The notes: generated from the letters alone by a model not told the origin. Shown: positions 1 through 7,370, counted from the stretch's first letter. The stretch is 25,524 bases of DNA from an uncultured Pelagibacteraceae bacterium (GCA_902588335.1 CACIOV010000005.1:1-25524); one strand, 5' to 3'. Made by a program: numbers and translations.

Positions 1-756
1 TTTTTTAAGATTAATTTTTTTTTCTTTTTTTGAATAAGAAATCCCCATGCCCCCACCAAGATCAATATATTCAAAATTTATTTTTGTTTTATTTATTATT
101 TTATTTATTATTAATAAAACTTTTTTAAATGGCTCAACGCTTGTTATTTGGCTGCCAATATGCACGCTGATACCTTTTAGATTTAAATTTCTCATTTTGC
201 TTATTTTTTTACAAAGACCTATAAAATCTTTGTAAACTAAACCAAATTTTTCATCTTTTCCTCCTGTAGATATTTTTTGGTGTGTTATACCAGTTACATT
301 GGGATTTAATCTTATTCCAATAGAAATTTTTCTAGATATTTTTTTGGATATCTTATTAATAAGATTAAGTTCACTTTCTGACTCAACGTTAATTAAAAGT
401 ACTTTTTTTTTAATTGCGATTTTAATTTCTTCTTCAGTCTTTCCAATTCCTGAGAAAACTATTTTTTTTGGGTTAATTCCAGCTTTTGTTGCTTTTAGTA
501 ATTCTCCCGCTGACACAACATCAGCGCCTAAGCCTATTTTTTTTAGTTCTTTTAATATGGCAAGATTAGAATTTGATTTTATAGAAAAGCATATAATTGG
601 TTTAACAGCTTTAAATGCATTATTAAGATCGTAATAATTATTTTTTATTTGCGAAAGAGAATAACAATAAAAAGGTGTTTTATATTTTTTTGCAAGATTC
701 ATCGTTGATATATTTTCAACGCAAAGGTTATGTTTCCTAAGTCTGATGTAGTTCAT
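1..756 (-). CDS. lysA: Diaminopimelate decarboxylase, partial (C-terminus outside window)
   Basis: PLP-dependent decarboxylase converting meso-diaminopimelate to lysine, the last step of lysine synthesis, in the cytosol. Only the N-terminal 252 codons are present; the frame stays open to base 1. Visible family features are the PLP-lysine segment CFSIKSNSNL (Lys60), the strand GADVVSAGEL, the HIGSQI motif near residue 200, and the phosphate-binding loop LGGGMGI near 233-239, all typical of fold-III (alanine-racemase-like barrel) decarboxylases. The ATG at 756 is chosen because it follows the stop of the small lipoprotein gene by five bases, suggesting coupling in an argH-lipoprotein-lysA operon. 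Other fold-III decarboxylases (ornithine/arginine) are possible in principle, but the argH-lipoprotein-lysA order supports LysA. Confidence 0.93.
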   Translation of the reverse strand, partial: MNYIRLRKHNLCVENISTMNLAKKYKTPFYCYSLSQIKNNYYDLNNAFKAVKPIICFSIKSNSNLAILKELKKIGLGADVVSAGELLKATKAGINPKKIVFSGIGKTEEEIKIAIKKKVLLINVESESELNLINKISKKISRKISIGIRLNPNVTGITHQKISTGGKDEKFGLVYKDFIGLCKKISKMRNLNLKGISVHIGSQITSVEPFKKVLLIINKIINKTKINFEYIDLGGGMGISYSKKEKKINLKK

Positions 757-761
757 TTTAT

Positions 762-878
762 TTAAGTTAAGTATATATCTTTATTATAGCTATTCTGAGA
801 TTTATACTCAGGATCGCTTTTTACTCCGCATGAAACACAAAATATACACACAGAAATAATTATCAATAGTTTACGCAT
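762..878 (-). CDS. Small LptM/YifL-like lipoprotein, 38 aa
   Basis: Short ORF encoding a 38-residue pre-lipoprotein: MRK, a hydrophobic stretch LLIIISVCIF, then lipobox-like CVSC with Cys17 followed by GVKSDPEYK. The layout of hydrophobic signal, lipobox Cys, then Gly-x-Lys resembles the small outer-membrane lipoprotein LptM (YifL), whose relatives carry CGxKGPL after the lipidated Cys; in E. coli LptM assists the LPS translocon LptD. Here GPL is replaced by SDP, so the match is partial. Its ATG shares one base with the argH stop (TAATG), and lysA starts five bases after its stop, so it is almost certainly translated by coupling. A small lipoprotein between argH and lysA is a recurring proteobacterial arrangement. 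Function in this organism is inferred. Confidence 0.72.
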   Translation of the reverse strand: MRKLLIIISVCIFCVSCGVKSDPEYKSQNSYNKDIYLT

Positions 879-2266
879 TATTTAAATTCCTTTTTTAATT
901 TAGATATCATTTTTTTTATATTTTTTGTAGAAGTTCCTCCATAAGAAGTTTTAAAATTTACCGAATTTCTAACGTTAAACACATTCATTACTTTTTTATC
1001 TAAATTATTCTTAACTTTTTTTACCTCGTTAAAATTAAGTTGATTCAATTTTTTCTTATTTTTTTCTGCGTAATTCACTAACTTAGCTGAAATTTTGTAT
1101 GCTTCTCTAAAAGATAAGTTATTATTTTGTACAAGGTAGTCAGCAAAATCAGTAGCAGTAGTATATCCCTCGTTAGATAAAGAAAACATTCTTTCTTTGT
1201 TCGGTTTCAGACTTTTAATGAGTTCGTTTGCTATAATAATCGATTCTAAAAGAGTATCATAACTTTCGAATACTAATGCTTTATCTTCTTGCATATCTTT
1301 ATAATATGATAATGGCAAACCTTTCATAGTCGTTAGCATTGCTTGCAAAGAACCAAAGTTTTTTCCTGCCCTACCCCTAATTAATTCTGCTGGGTCCGGG
1401 TTTTTTTTCTGTGGCATAATAGAAGAGCCTGTGAGCATTTTATCATCAAGTTTAACAAGTTTAAATATATCAGAATTCCAAATAATTAATTCTTCAGCAA
1501 ATCTTGATATGTGCATTGCGCAAATTGAAGCTGAAGATAAAAAATCTAGAGCAAAATCTCTATCGGACACAGTATCAATTGAATTATTCGTTGGTTTTTT
1601 AAAACCTAGTTTTTTGGATGTAAAATTTCTGTCTATTTTATAAGAGGTTCCAGCTAACGCGCCTACTCCGAGCGGACACTCATTTATGTAATCAATATTA
1701 TTAACAAATCTTTTTCTATCTCTTTTGAACATTTCAACGTAAGCTAATAAATAATGTGCAAATGAAATTGGCTGTGCATTTTTTAAATGTGTGAATCCAG
1801 GCATTATTGTTTGAATATTTTTTTCTGATTTTTGTAAAAAACTTTTAATTAAATTTTCCAAATTTTTTGTAACTTCTTTAGATGATTTTTTTATCCATAA
1901 TTTAAAATCCGTAATTACTTGATCATTTCTAGATCTTGCTATATGTAAATAACCGGCATCCTCTCCTATAATCGAAAAAAGCCTTTTTTCAATGTTTAGA
2001 TGAATATCTTCGTACTTTTTATCAAAGCTAAATCTATTTTTTCTGATTTCTCCTCTAATTTTTTTTAAACCATTAACTATTTTTGAACCTCTTTTTTTAC
2101 TAATTATTTTTTGTTTAACCAACATTTGTGTATGCACAATAGAGCCAAAAATATCTTCTTCGAATAATCTTTTGTCTATATCAATTGACGCACCAAACTT
2201 TTCAAAAATTTTTGATGTAGCTTTATTAAATCTGGTTCCCCAAACAGCTTTATTTTTATTTTTCAT
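878..2266 (-). CDS. argH: Argininosuccinate lyase
   Basis: Cytosolic enzyme splitting argininosuccinate into arginine and fumarate, the last step of arginine synthesis. The 462-residue length is normal for the family. The fumarase/aspartase superfamily signature is intact at about 280-290 (GSSIMPQKKNP, with the catalytic Ser at 281), together with LHIARSRNDQ near 107-116 and the Thr-His pair in MPGFTH (159-160). It is the first gene of the argH-lipoprotein-lysA operon; its stop overlaps the next ATG by one base. It is divergent from the TlpA-like thioredoxin gene with only 20 bases between the two start codons, so promoters must lie in that gap or inside the opposing gene. No ribosome binding site is evident. 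Confidence 0.97.
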   Translation of the reverse strand: MKNKNKAVWGTRFNKATSKIFEKFGASIDIDKRLFEEDIFGSIVHTQMLVKQKIISKKRGSKIVNGLKKIRGEIRKNRFSFDKKYEDIHLNIEKRLFSIIGEDAGYLHIARSRNDQVITDFKLWIKKSSKEVTKNLENLIKSFLQKSEKNIQTIMPGFTHLKNAQPISFAHYLLAYVEMFKRDRKRFVNNIDYINECPLGVGALAGTSYKIDRNFTSKKLGFKKPTNNSIDTVSDRDFALDFLSSASICAMHISRFAEELIIWNSDIFKLVKLDDKMLTGSSIMPQKKNPDPAELIRGRAGKNFGSLQAMLTTMKGLPLSYYKDMQEDKALVFESYDTLLESIIIANELIKSLKPNKERMFSLSNEGYTTATDFADYLVQNNNLSFREAYKISAKLVNYAEKNKKKLNQLNFNEVKKVKNNLDKKVMNVFNVRNSVNFKTSYGGTSTKNIKKMISKLKKEFK

Positions 2267-2286
2267 GTGTTAAGTTCTTACTTCTA

Positions 2287-2826
2287 ATGTTTACAAGTCA
2301 AAAAATTATAAAGTTTTTAATTTTACTTTTTTGTTTTAGTATTTTTTCATCAATATCACAAACAAATGAAGATGTTCCACTCAATAATATAGCTATAAAT
2401 GAAATTCCAAAGCCAATTTCTCCAATAATATTTGAAGATTTTTCAGGAAATGAAATTAATTTAACAGACTACCATGGAAAGCTTGTGATTATCAATTTTT
2501 GGGCAACATGGTGTGCTCCTTGTAAGAAAGAAATGCCCTCTTTAGATGCTTTATATCAAGATAATAGTTTTAAAAATTTACAAGTTTTAGCTGTAAATAT
2601 GGAACAACCCAATACAATAAAAACAAAAAAGTTTTTTACTGATCTAAATATTAAAAAATTATCAATTTTTTTTGATCGAAATTTAAATTTTGTAAAAGAA
2701 TTCAAGTTAAGAGGAGTGCCGACCACAGTTTTAATTAACAAAAAAGGCGAAGAGTTTGCAAGAATTATAGGAGAAGTTAATTTTCAAGATGAAAAATTTT
2801 TAGCTTGGTTATTAAAATATGACTAA
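2287..2826 (+). CDS. TlpA/ResA-like thiol-disulfide oxidoreductase, exported
   Basis: Thioredoxin-fold protein of 179 residues with an N-terminal hydrophobic segment (about 7-24, LILLFCFSIF core) followed by SQTNE, consistent with a signal peptide or anchor placing the domain in the periplasm. The redox motif WCAPC lies at 75-79 in FWATWCAPCKKEMP, and the cis-proline loop GVPTT (Pro145) is present. Such proteins reduce periplasmic disulfides, commonly apocytochrome c or copper-site cysteines, during respiratory enzyme assembly; the client here cannot be read from sequence. tlpA-like genes beside argH are a known alphaproteobacterial arrangement. The end overlaps the following esterase gene by eight bases, so the two are cotranscribed. 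Confidence 0.93.
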   Translation: MFTSQKIIKFLILLFCFSIFSSISQTNEDVPLNNIAINEIPKPISPIIFEDFSGNEINLTDYHGKLVIINFWATWCAPCKKEMPSLDALYQDNSFKNLQVLAVNMEQPNTIKTKKFFTDLNIKKLSIFFDRNLNFVKEFKLRGVPTTVLINKKGEEFARIIGEVNFQDEKFLAWLLKYD

Positions 2827-3475
2827 TTATATACTGGACGTTACATCTATAGATCCTTTATCAAAAAATAAACCCAGGCAAGCGATAATATTATGCCATG
2901 GTTACGGTGGTGATGGAAAAGATATAAGTACTCTTGCTATCAGCTGGCAACGTTTTTTACCAGATGCAATTTTTTTATGTCCCAATGCGCCAGAGGTTTG
3001 TTCTGACAATCCACAAGGTTACCAGTGGTTTGACTTAAGATCAGAAAGAGAAGAAATAATTTTAGAGAAATCTTTAATAGCAGAAGAAAAGTTAAGTGTA
3101 TTTTTAGATCAAGTTTTTAATAATCTTCAGTTAGAATTTTCGAGCTTGGCTTTGGTGGGATTTAGTCAAGGTTGCATGATGAGTATTCAAACAGGATTAA
3201 AAAAAAAAAAACAGATAAATTGTATAATTGGTTATTCTGGAAAAGTAATTAATCAGAAGCATTTATCGAACAATATTAATTCAAAACCAAAAATATTTTT
3301 AATGCATGGAGCGAATGATCAAATTGTGCCACCAACGCATCTATTGGAAGCTAAAGAATATTTAAATAAACATGGGCTAAAAATTAAAACTAAACTTTTC
3401 AAAAATTGTGAGCACAAAATACCTGTAGACGGCTTGAGTCTTGGACTGGGTTTTTTAAAAAAAAATCTTTTATAA
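2819..3475 (+). CDS. Alpha/beta-hydrolase carboxylesterase (phospholipase/carboxylesterase family)
   Basis: A 218-residue serine hydrolase of the Abhydrolase_2 (acyl-protein thioesterase/carboxylesterase, YpfH-like) family. The oxyanion-loop segment ILCHGYGGDG is at 24-33, the nucleophile elbow GFSQG at 114-118 (Ser116), the acid Asp167 in HGANDQIVP, and the His199 in CEHKIP. Length and order of the triad are normal. No signal peptide is seen, so it is probably cytosolic, acting on short- to medium-chain esters or acyl thioesters; the natural substrate is unknown. Its ATG lies eight bases inside the thioredoxin gene, indicating translational coupling. A run of 13 A (3199-3211) encodes four consecutive Lys codons, yet the frame is intact. 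Confidence 0.92.
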   Translation: MTNYILDVTSIDPLSKNKPRQAIILCHGYGGDGKDISTLAISWQRFLPDAIFLCPNAPEVCSDNPQGYQWFDLRSEREEIILEKSLIAEEKLSVFLDQVFNNLQLEFSSLALVGFSQGCMMSIQTGLKKKKQINCIIGYSGKVINQKHLSNNINSKPKIFLMHGANDQIVPPTHLLEAKEYLNKHGLKIKTKLFKNCEHKIPVDGLSLGLGFLKKNLL

Positions 3476-3503
3476 TTGAAACATTTTTTTAGCAAACTAC
3501 TTC

Positions 3504-3532
3504 TTGCAAAACTTATTCTAATCAGCTAACTT
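3504..3532 (+). promoter_or_regulatory. Possible promoter placing the HNH gene start at the transcript 5' end
   Basis: TTGCAA (3504-3509), a 17-base spacer, then TAACTT (3527-3532). The predicted transcription start falls at about the ATG (3539), which would give a leaderless mRNA. Both hexamers are weak matches and no Shine-Dalgarno sequence precedes the ATG. Confidence 0.3.
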
Positions 3533-3538
3533 ATTTGT

Positions 3539-4108
3539 ATGATTATATCGGCTTCAGAAAAAGTTCCTTTAGAAAAGTGTCCTGCGCTAGTATTAAATGC
3601 AGATTTTAGACCTTTAAGCTATTATCCGCTTTCACTTTGGTGTTGGCAAGATGCTGTCAAATCAGTTTTTCTAGAAAGAGTCAGTATAGTTTCAAATTAT
3701 AAAAGAAAAATAAGAAGCCCTTCATTTGAAATGAATTTGCCCAGTGTTATAGCACTAAAAAATTTTATAAAACCTTCTAAGCATCCAAGCTTTACTAGAT
3801 TTAACGTATTTCTGAGAGATAAATTCACATGTTTATATTGTGGAGATAAAAAAGATTTAACTTTTGATCACCTATTACCAAAATCAAAAGGTGGCGTTAC
3901 AGATTGGGAAAATGTTGTTACTGCTTGTTCAACTTGTAATGTTAAAAAAGGGGGAAGGTTGTATCCTGTTGAAGGAATGAAATTGTCCCGAAGACCTTTT
4001 ACTCCTACGGTAGATGATTTACATCAAAACGGAAGAAATTTTCCGCCAAATTTTTTACACGAAAGTTGGATGGATTATCTTTACTGGGATGTTGAGCTTT
4101 TACCTTAA
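3539..4108 (+). CDS. HNH endonuclease family protein
   Basis: A 189-residue protein with a C-terminal half carrying a zinc-ribbon HNH (ββα-metal) nuclease domain: CxxC at 98-101 (CLYC), the DH pair at 110-111 in FDHLLPKSKGG, Asn125 in WENVVTAC, and a second CxxC at 130-133 (CSTC). The N-terminal part (ALVLNADFRPLSYYPLSLW) is characteristic of a stand-alone HNH family common in alphaproteobacterial and cyanobacterial chromosomes. It should bind Zn and cut or nick nucleic acid, but the physiological role of this family is not established. There is no intron, toxin partner, methylase or mobile element nearby. It converges with coq7, with six bases between the stop codons. Confidence 0.9.
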   Translation: MIISASEKVPLEKCPALVLNADFRPLSYYPLSLWCWQDAVKSVFLERVSIVSNYKRKIRSPSFEMNLPSVIALKNFIKPSKHPSFTRFNVFLRDKFTCLYCGDKKDLTFDHLLPKSKGGVTDWENVVTACSTCNVKKGGRLYPVEGMKLSRRPFTPTVDDLHQNGRNFPPNFLHESWMDYLYWDVELLP

Positions 4109-4114
4109 TTAAAG

Positions 4115-4648
4115 TTAAATTTTTTCAGAAATCGTTATTGCTATTCTAGATCCCGTTTTAATTGCCCGGTCAATTATAGAATAAATTCCTTTATTCGTAG
4201 CACCTTCTTCGTATGCTATATTTTTGTGATTTACTTCATCCTCTTTGAATTTATTAATTTTGGCTTTTAAATCTTTTTCGTCATTACCTAATTTTTTAAG
4301 TTGATTTTGATAATGATCTTCAATTACTTCTTCAACTGAAGCAGTGCAAAGCATAGCAGTTTTTTTTCCAAGCAAAGCAGTACTAAATCCTAAAGTGATA
4401 GCCATTAAATCCCACAAAGGAAGTAAATAAGTAGGCTTTATTTTTCTTTTTTGAATTTCTTTTTCAAAGTATTCCAAGTGTTCTTTTTCATGCTCTTTCA
4501 TTTCTTCTATTTGATCTCTTAAATTATTATCTTGTTTTATAGTTTTTAAGGCCAATAATTGTCCTTCGTAAATTTTGATAGCACCACGCTCTCCAGCATG
4601 ATCAACTCTGATAATTTCTTCCAAGGTTTTTTTATTAGTTTTTTCCAT
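4115..4648 (-). CDS. coq7: Demethoxyubiquinone hydroxylase (Coq7 family)
   Basis: Di-iron monooxygenase hydroxylating demethoxyubiquinone in the late, oxygen-dependent steps of ubiquinone synthesis, peripherally bound to the inner membrane. The ferritin-like ligand set is visible: Glu20 in HAGERGA, the first ExxH at 54-57 (EKEH), Glu residues around 106-110 with H112 (VEEVIEDHY), and the last ExxH at 138-141 (EVNH). A hydrophobic stretch around 76-92 is consistent with membrane association. At 177 residues it is normal for the short bacterial Coq7 form. It overlaps the end of dsbB by 14 bases and is the last gene of the algH-yqaA-dsbB-coq7 operon. Its presence implies aerobic respiration with ubiquinone. 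Confidence 0.96.
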   Translation of the reverse strand: MEKTNKKTLEEIIRVDHAGERGAIKIYEGQLLALKTIKQDNNLRDQIEEMKEHEKEHLEYFEKEIQKRKIKPTYLLPLWDLMAITLGFSTALLGKKTAMLCTASVEEVIEDHYQNQLKKLGNDEKDLKAKINKFKEDEVNHKNIAYEEGATNKGIYSIIDRAIKTGSRIAITISEKI

Positions 4649-5117
4649 AATTCATAAACATTCTCATGAATATAACACTTAGAATGAGAGAAAAAATGGT
4701 ATTTATTGCAGCAAGCGACAAGCCTAGCATTCTAAAGCTTACGTTTTTACAACTTATATTCTTTTGTTTTAACTGTTGTAAAAGCTCTTCTTTTGAAAGT
4801 GTTTTTGATAAATCTTCAATTGTGCATGCTAACGATTCATTAAAAAAACCTTGCTCGATGCCAAAATGATAAAAAGCCAAACATGCGCTAAAGATAAAAA
4901 CTAAAGATAATATTAGTAAAGTTTCTTTTTCATAGATTCTAATAAAAAAAATTTTTATTATAAGCAAAACTGATAGAAAGTATGGAATACGTTCATAAAG
5001 GCATAATTTACAAGGCTGATGACCTAATTGGTATTCAATAATGAAAGCAGAAAATAAAATAAAAGAAATAAATATCAGCAAAGCAAATAGAAATTTTTTA
5101 TTTATTTTTTTAGTCAT
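4635..5117 (-). CDS. dsbB: Disulfide bond formation protein DsbB
   Basis: Inner-membrane quinone reductase that reoxidises DsbA and so drives periplasmic disulfide formation. From the ATG at 5117 it is 160 residues with four hydrophobic segments; the first pair CKLC (Cys36, Cys39, in GHQPCKLCLYERIPY) sits after helix 1 and the second pair lies in a periplasmic loop (SLACTIE and NISCKN). An ATG at 5189 would add 24 residues but would run 70 bases into the upstream gene and precede the natural N-terminus; the ATG at 5117 lies two bases after the upstream stop and begins with MTKKINKKFLF before the first helix, so it is preferred. The next gene, coq7, acts on ubiquinone, the likely electron acceptor. 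DsbA is not in the window. Confidence 0.93.
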   Translation of the reverse strand: MTKKINKKFLFALLIFISFILFSAFIIEYQLGHQPCKLCLYERIPYFLSVLLIIKIFFIRIYEKETLLILSLVFIFSACLAFYHFGIEQGFFNESLACTIEDLSKTLSKEELLQQLKQKNISCKNVSFRMLGLSLAAINTIFSLILSVIFMRMFMNYGKN

Positions 5118-5119
5118 TT

Positions 5120-5716
5120 TTAGTTTAGAAACAAAAAGTAAATTCCCATTGCTATAAAAATTATTACTAATGCAATAATAATACTCCACTTTGTTCCCTG
5201 CTTTTCCAAAAAGGGACCTATTTTTTGTCCAAACTTATAAGTTAAATATGCAACTATAAAAAATCTTAAGCCTCTTGTTATAATGCATATGAAAATAAAA
5301 GATATTAAGTTAAAGTGGATAATGCCACTTGAAATAGTTAAGAGTTTAAATGGCAGGGGTGTAAAACCCGCAGTAACTAATATACCTAACCATGCAAAAA
5401 AACCTCCGCCAGTTGTAAACCTTTCCTTAAAGCTGTCTGAATATTCATAACCGTAAAATTCGAAAATTTTTATTGCAACTTCATTTAAAGAATAACCAAT
5501 GTAGTATCCAAATAAAGCACCCAATACTGAAAAAATAGTTGCTATTAAAGCTATTCGGATAAATTCATTTTTCTTTGATATCACCATAGGAATAATCATC
5601 ACATCGGGTGGTATGGGGAAAAAAGAACTTTCTATAAATGCTTCAATCGCTAAAACTTGTTTAGCGTATTTATACCCGGCCCAGGCAACGCATTTATCGT
5701 ATAATTTTTTAATCAT
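5120..5716 (-). CDS. YqaA-like DedA/VTT-domain membrane protein
   Basis: A 198-residue polytopic inner-membrane protein of the SNARE-associated/VTT (DedA superfamily) group, closest by eye to the YqaA branch. It starts MIKKLYDKCVAWAG and has the family segment EAFIESSFFPIPPDVMIIP (about 25-43), the glycine-rich helix GALFGYYIGYS, and a second re-entrant-like segment around LVTAGFTPLPFKLLTISSG. DedA-type proteins are implicated in membrane-potential maintenance and lipid-carrier flipping; the substrate of the YqaA branch is not firmly known. It sits between algH (six-base gap) and dsbB (two-base gap), in one operon. No odd features apart from heavy Ile/Phe content matching the base composition. 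Confidence 0.88.
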   Translation of the reverse strand: MIKKLYDKCVAWAGYKYAKQVLAIEAFIESSFFPIPPDVMIIPMVISKKNEFIRIALIATIFSVLGALFGYYIGYSLNEVAIKIFEFYGYEYSDSFKERFTTGGGFFAWLGILVTAGFTPLPFKLLTISSGIIHFNLISFIFICIITRGLRFFIVAYLTYKFGQKIGPFLEKQGTKWSIIIALVIIFIAMGIYFLFLN

Positions 5717-5722
5717 TATTAA

Positions 5723-6361
5723 TTAAATTTTTATAAAACTATTTTTAAATGCTTTTTCCCATTTTTTATATGAATCTCCATCAAATGTTATATCTAAATC
5801 AATATCTGACAAAATCCAATGATCTCTTTCCATTTCACCTTCAAGCTGCCCACCTCCCCATCCTGAATAGCCTAAAATAATTAAACTTTTTTCAGGTCCT
5901 TTGTTTTTAGATATATCGAATAAAATATTATAATCCTGAGAAAGTGAAATATTTCCGTAATTTTTTGTGGATTCACTTTTATATTCAGTTGAATGCAATA
6001 TAAAAATTTCTTTCACATCAACTGGACCACCCCAAAATACTGGAATATTTATCTTAAATAATTTCTCTCTTTCTTCTGATGAGTTAAGGGAAGGATCTAT
6101 TAATAAAGCAATTGGCATTATTCCCAAAGGTTTATTTATTACAAGCCCCCAAGCTCCATTTTCATCACTTTCAAACATAACAATTACTGTTTTGCTAAAT
6201 CTATTATCCCTCATTTTTTCTGTAGCAATCAGAAAATGATTTTTTACACTTTGATAAAATTTGCCTTTTAAGTAATTTTTTGGACTTTCGGGAGACGCAA
6301 TACCATTATTAAATAGCGAGATTGTTATTGTAAAAATTGATAATAGTAATATTCTTTTCAT
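5723..6361 (-). CDS. YqgE/AlgH family protein with predicted signal peptide
   Basis: The AlgH/UPF0301 fold is clear: FLIATEKMRDNRFSKTVIVMFE (about 43-64) followed by GAWGLVINKPLG, and the C-terminal family signature GYSGWGGGQLEGEM with DHWIL. The molecular function of the family is unknown; AlgH was named from Pseudomonas alginate regulation, and yqgE is often beside yqgF. Typical members are about 185-190 residues and cytosolic. This one is 212 residues and starts MKRILLLSIFTITISLF...NGIASPES, which reads as a cleavable signal peptide (likely cut near 22-23). That suggests a periplasmic or envelope location. It heads an operon with yqaA, dsbB and coq7, two of them membrane proteins, and is divergent from the BASS symporter gene. 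Confidence 0.88.
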   Translation of the reverse strand: MKRILLLSIFTITISLFNNGIASPESPKNYLKGKFYQSVKNHFLIATEKMRDNRFSKTVIVMFESDENGAWGLVINKPLGIMPIALLIDPSLNSSEEREKLFKINIPVFWGGPVDVKEIFILHSTEYKSESTKNYGNISLSQDYNILFDISKNKGPEKSLIILGYSGWGGGQLEGEMERDHWILSDIDLDITFDGDSYKKWEKAFKNSFIKI

Positions 6362-6370
6362 TATAAAATA

Positions 6371-6378
6371 ATTATAAT
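6371..6378. promoter_or_regulatory. Palindromic -10 element serving divergent genes
   Basis: ATTATAAT is its own reverse complement and contains a perfect TATAAT on each strand (plus 6373-6378, minus 6376-6371). On the plus strand the symporter ATG (6386) begins seven bases downstream; on the minus strand the algH ATG (6361) begins ten bases downstream. It lies in a 24-base gap between divergent genes, so it can act as the -10 for both. No good -35 hexamer is seen on either side. Confidence 0.55.
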
Positions 6379-6385
6379 AACATAT

Positions 6386-7237
6386 ATGAATATTGTTACA
6401 GATCTAATTTTGCCTTTGGCCTTAGCGTTTATAATGTTTGTGTTAGGTCTAGGATTGACTGGAAATGACTTTTTAAGGGTAGCAAAAAAACCTCGTGATT
6501 TTTTTGTAGGTGCCTGTTCGCAAATTATTTTACTTCCAATTATTGCATTTATCCTTGTAAAGGTATGGCCTATATCTCCTGAGTTAGCAATTGGAGTTAT
6601 GATAATTGCAGCAGCCCCAGGAGGTGTTACGTCTAATTTGTTAACATCTTTTGCAAAAGGAGATGTAGCTCTTTCTATATCGCTTACAGCAATTATAAGT
6701 TTATTAAGTGTTATAACAGTACCTTTTATTATTTTAACGTCGGTAATGTTAATCGAAAATTCAGGTTTGGATTTAAATATTTCTTTAACCAACATGGCTA
6801 TCAGTATGTTTTTAATTGTAACAGTGCCAGTAATTATCGGAATGATTTTCAGAAAATTTGCATCAAATGTTGCAATAAAATTTGAACCAATTGCTAAAAA
6901 AATTTCAGCTGTATTGTTTGTAATCGTTTTGTTAGGAGCTATTTTAGCAGAAAAAGACAATGTCGTTTCTTACTTTGCCCAAGCCGGCTTAATAACATTG
7001 GTGCTTAATGTGGTTATGATGGCTGTAGCGTATTATGTTGCACAGTTACTTGCTTCTGGAAAAGAGCAAAAAAAATGTATTACTATTGAATGTGGTTTAC
7101 AAAATGGAACGTTAGCAATATTTGTAGCAACTTCTATTTTTGGAGGTGGAATTTATGTTATACCTGCGGCTACGTACAGTTTAATAATGTTCGCAACCTC
7201 TTTAATATTTGTATATCTCGTTAGAAAGACTGTTTAA
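6386..7237 (+). CDS. Bile acid:sodium symporter (BASS) family transporter
   Basis: A 283-residue integral membrane protein with about nine or ten hydrophobic helices. It has the two signatures of the BASS/ASBT fold: AAAPGGVTSNLL near residue 73-84, where the first crossover helix breaks, and ECGLQNGTLAIFVA near 235-248, the second crossover and sodium-site helix. Family members import organic anions with sodium: bile acids in animals, and pantoate, pyruvate or other 2-oxoacids in bacteria and plastids; the substrate here cannot be assigned. Single-gene unit, divergent from algH, followed by two tRNA genes. No Shine-Dalgarno is visible and a perfect TATAAT lies seven bases before the ATG, suggesting a leaderless or nearly leaderless message. 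Confidence 0.93.
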   Translation: MNIVTDLILPLALAFIMFVLGLGLTGNDFLRVAKKPRDFFVGACSQIILLPIIAFILVKVWPISPELAIGVMIIAAAPGGVTSNLLTSFAKGDVALSISLTAIISLLSVITVPFIILTSVMLIENSGLDLNISLTNMAISMFLIVTVPVIIGMIFRKFASNVAIKFEPIAKKISAVLFVIVLLGAILAEKDNVVSYFAQAGLITLVLNVVMMAVAYYVAQLLASGKEQKKCITIECGLQNGTLAIFVATSIFGGGIYVIPAATYSLIMFATSLIFVYLVRKTV

Positions 7238-7295
7238 AAAATAAACAATCTATTGGAATTTTATTAAAATTCTTTATCTTAATCTTATAAATTAA

Positions 7296-7370
7296 GGTCC
7301 CGTAGTTAAATGGATATAACGGCTCCCTCCTAAGGAGCAGATGCAGGTTCGATTCCTGCCGGGATCGCCA
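7296..7370 (+). tRNA. tRNA-Arg, anticodon CCT
   Basis: A complete cloverleaf can be folded by hand. The acceptor GGTCCCG pairs with CGGGATC (one G-T). The anticodon stem GCTCC/GGAGC encloses the loop CTCCTAA, giving anticodon CCT (reads AGG). The T arm GCAGG-TTCGATT-CCTGC is perfect. G precedes an encoded CCA (7368-7370). Confidence 0.96.

Noticed and set aside
47..634. Plus-strand ORFs of 62 and 111 aa at the window start
   Set aside because: Antisense shadows of lysA, which has clear motifs on the minus strand.
3539..4108. HNH protein as homing endonuclease, CRISPR nuclease or restriction enzyme
   Set aside because: No intron, repeats, methylase or toxin partner nearby; it matches a common stand-alone chromosomal HNH family.
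5118..5189. 24-residue longer N-terminus for DsbB
   Set aside because: Would overlap the YqaA-like gene by 70 bases and precede the natural N-terminus; the ATG at 5117 is two bases after that gene's stop.
6361..6960. 199-aa minus-strand ORF antisense to the symporter
   Set aside because: Fully inside a clear BASS gene on the other strand; no family motifs, composition as expected of a shadow frame.
7256..7272. Inverted repeat GAATTTTA-T-TAAAATTC as terminator of the symporter gene
   Set aside because: All A/T arms apart from the ends, no T tract after it; in this base composition it is likely chance.
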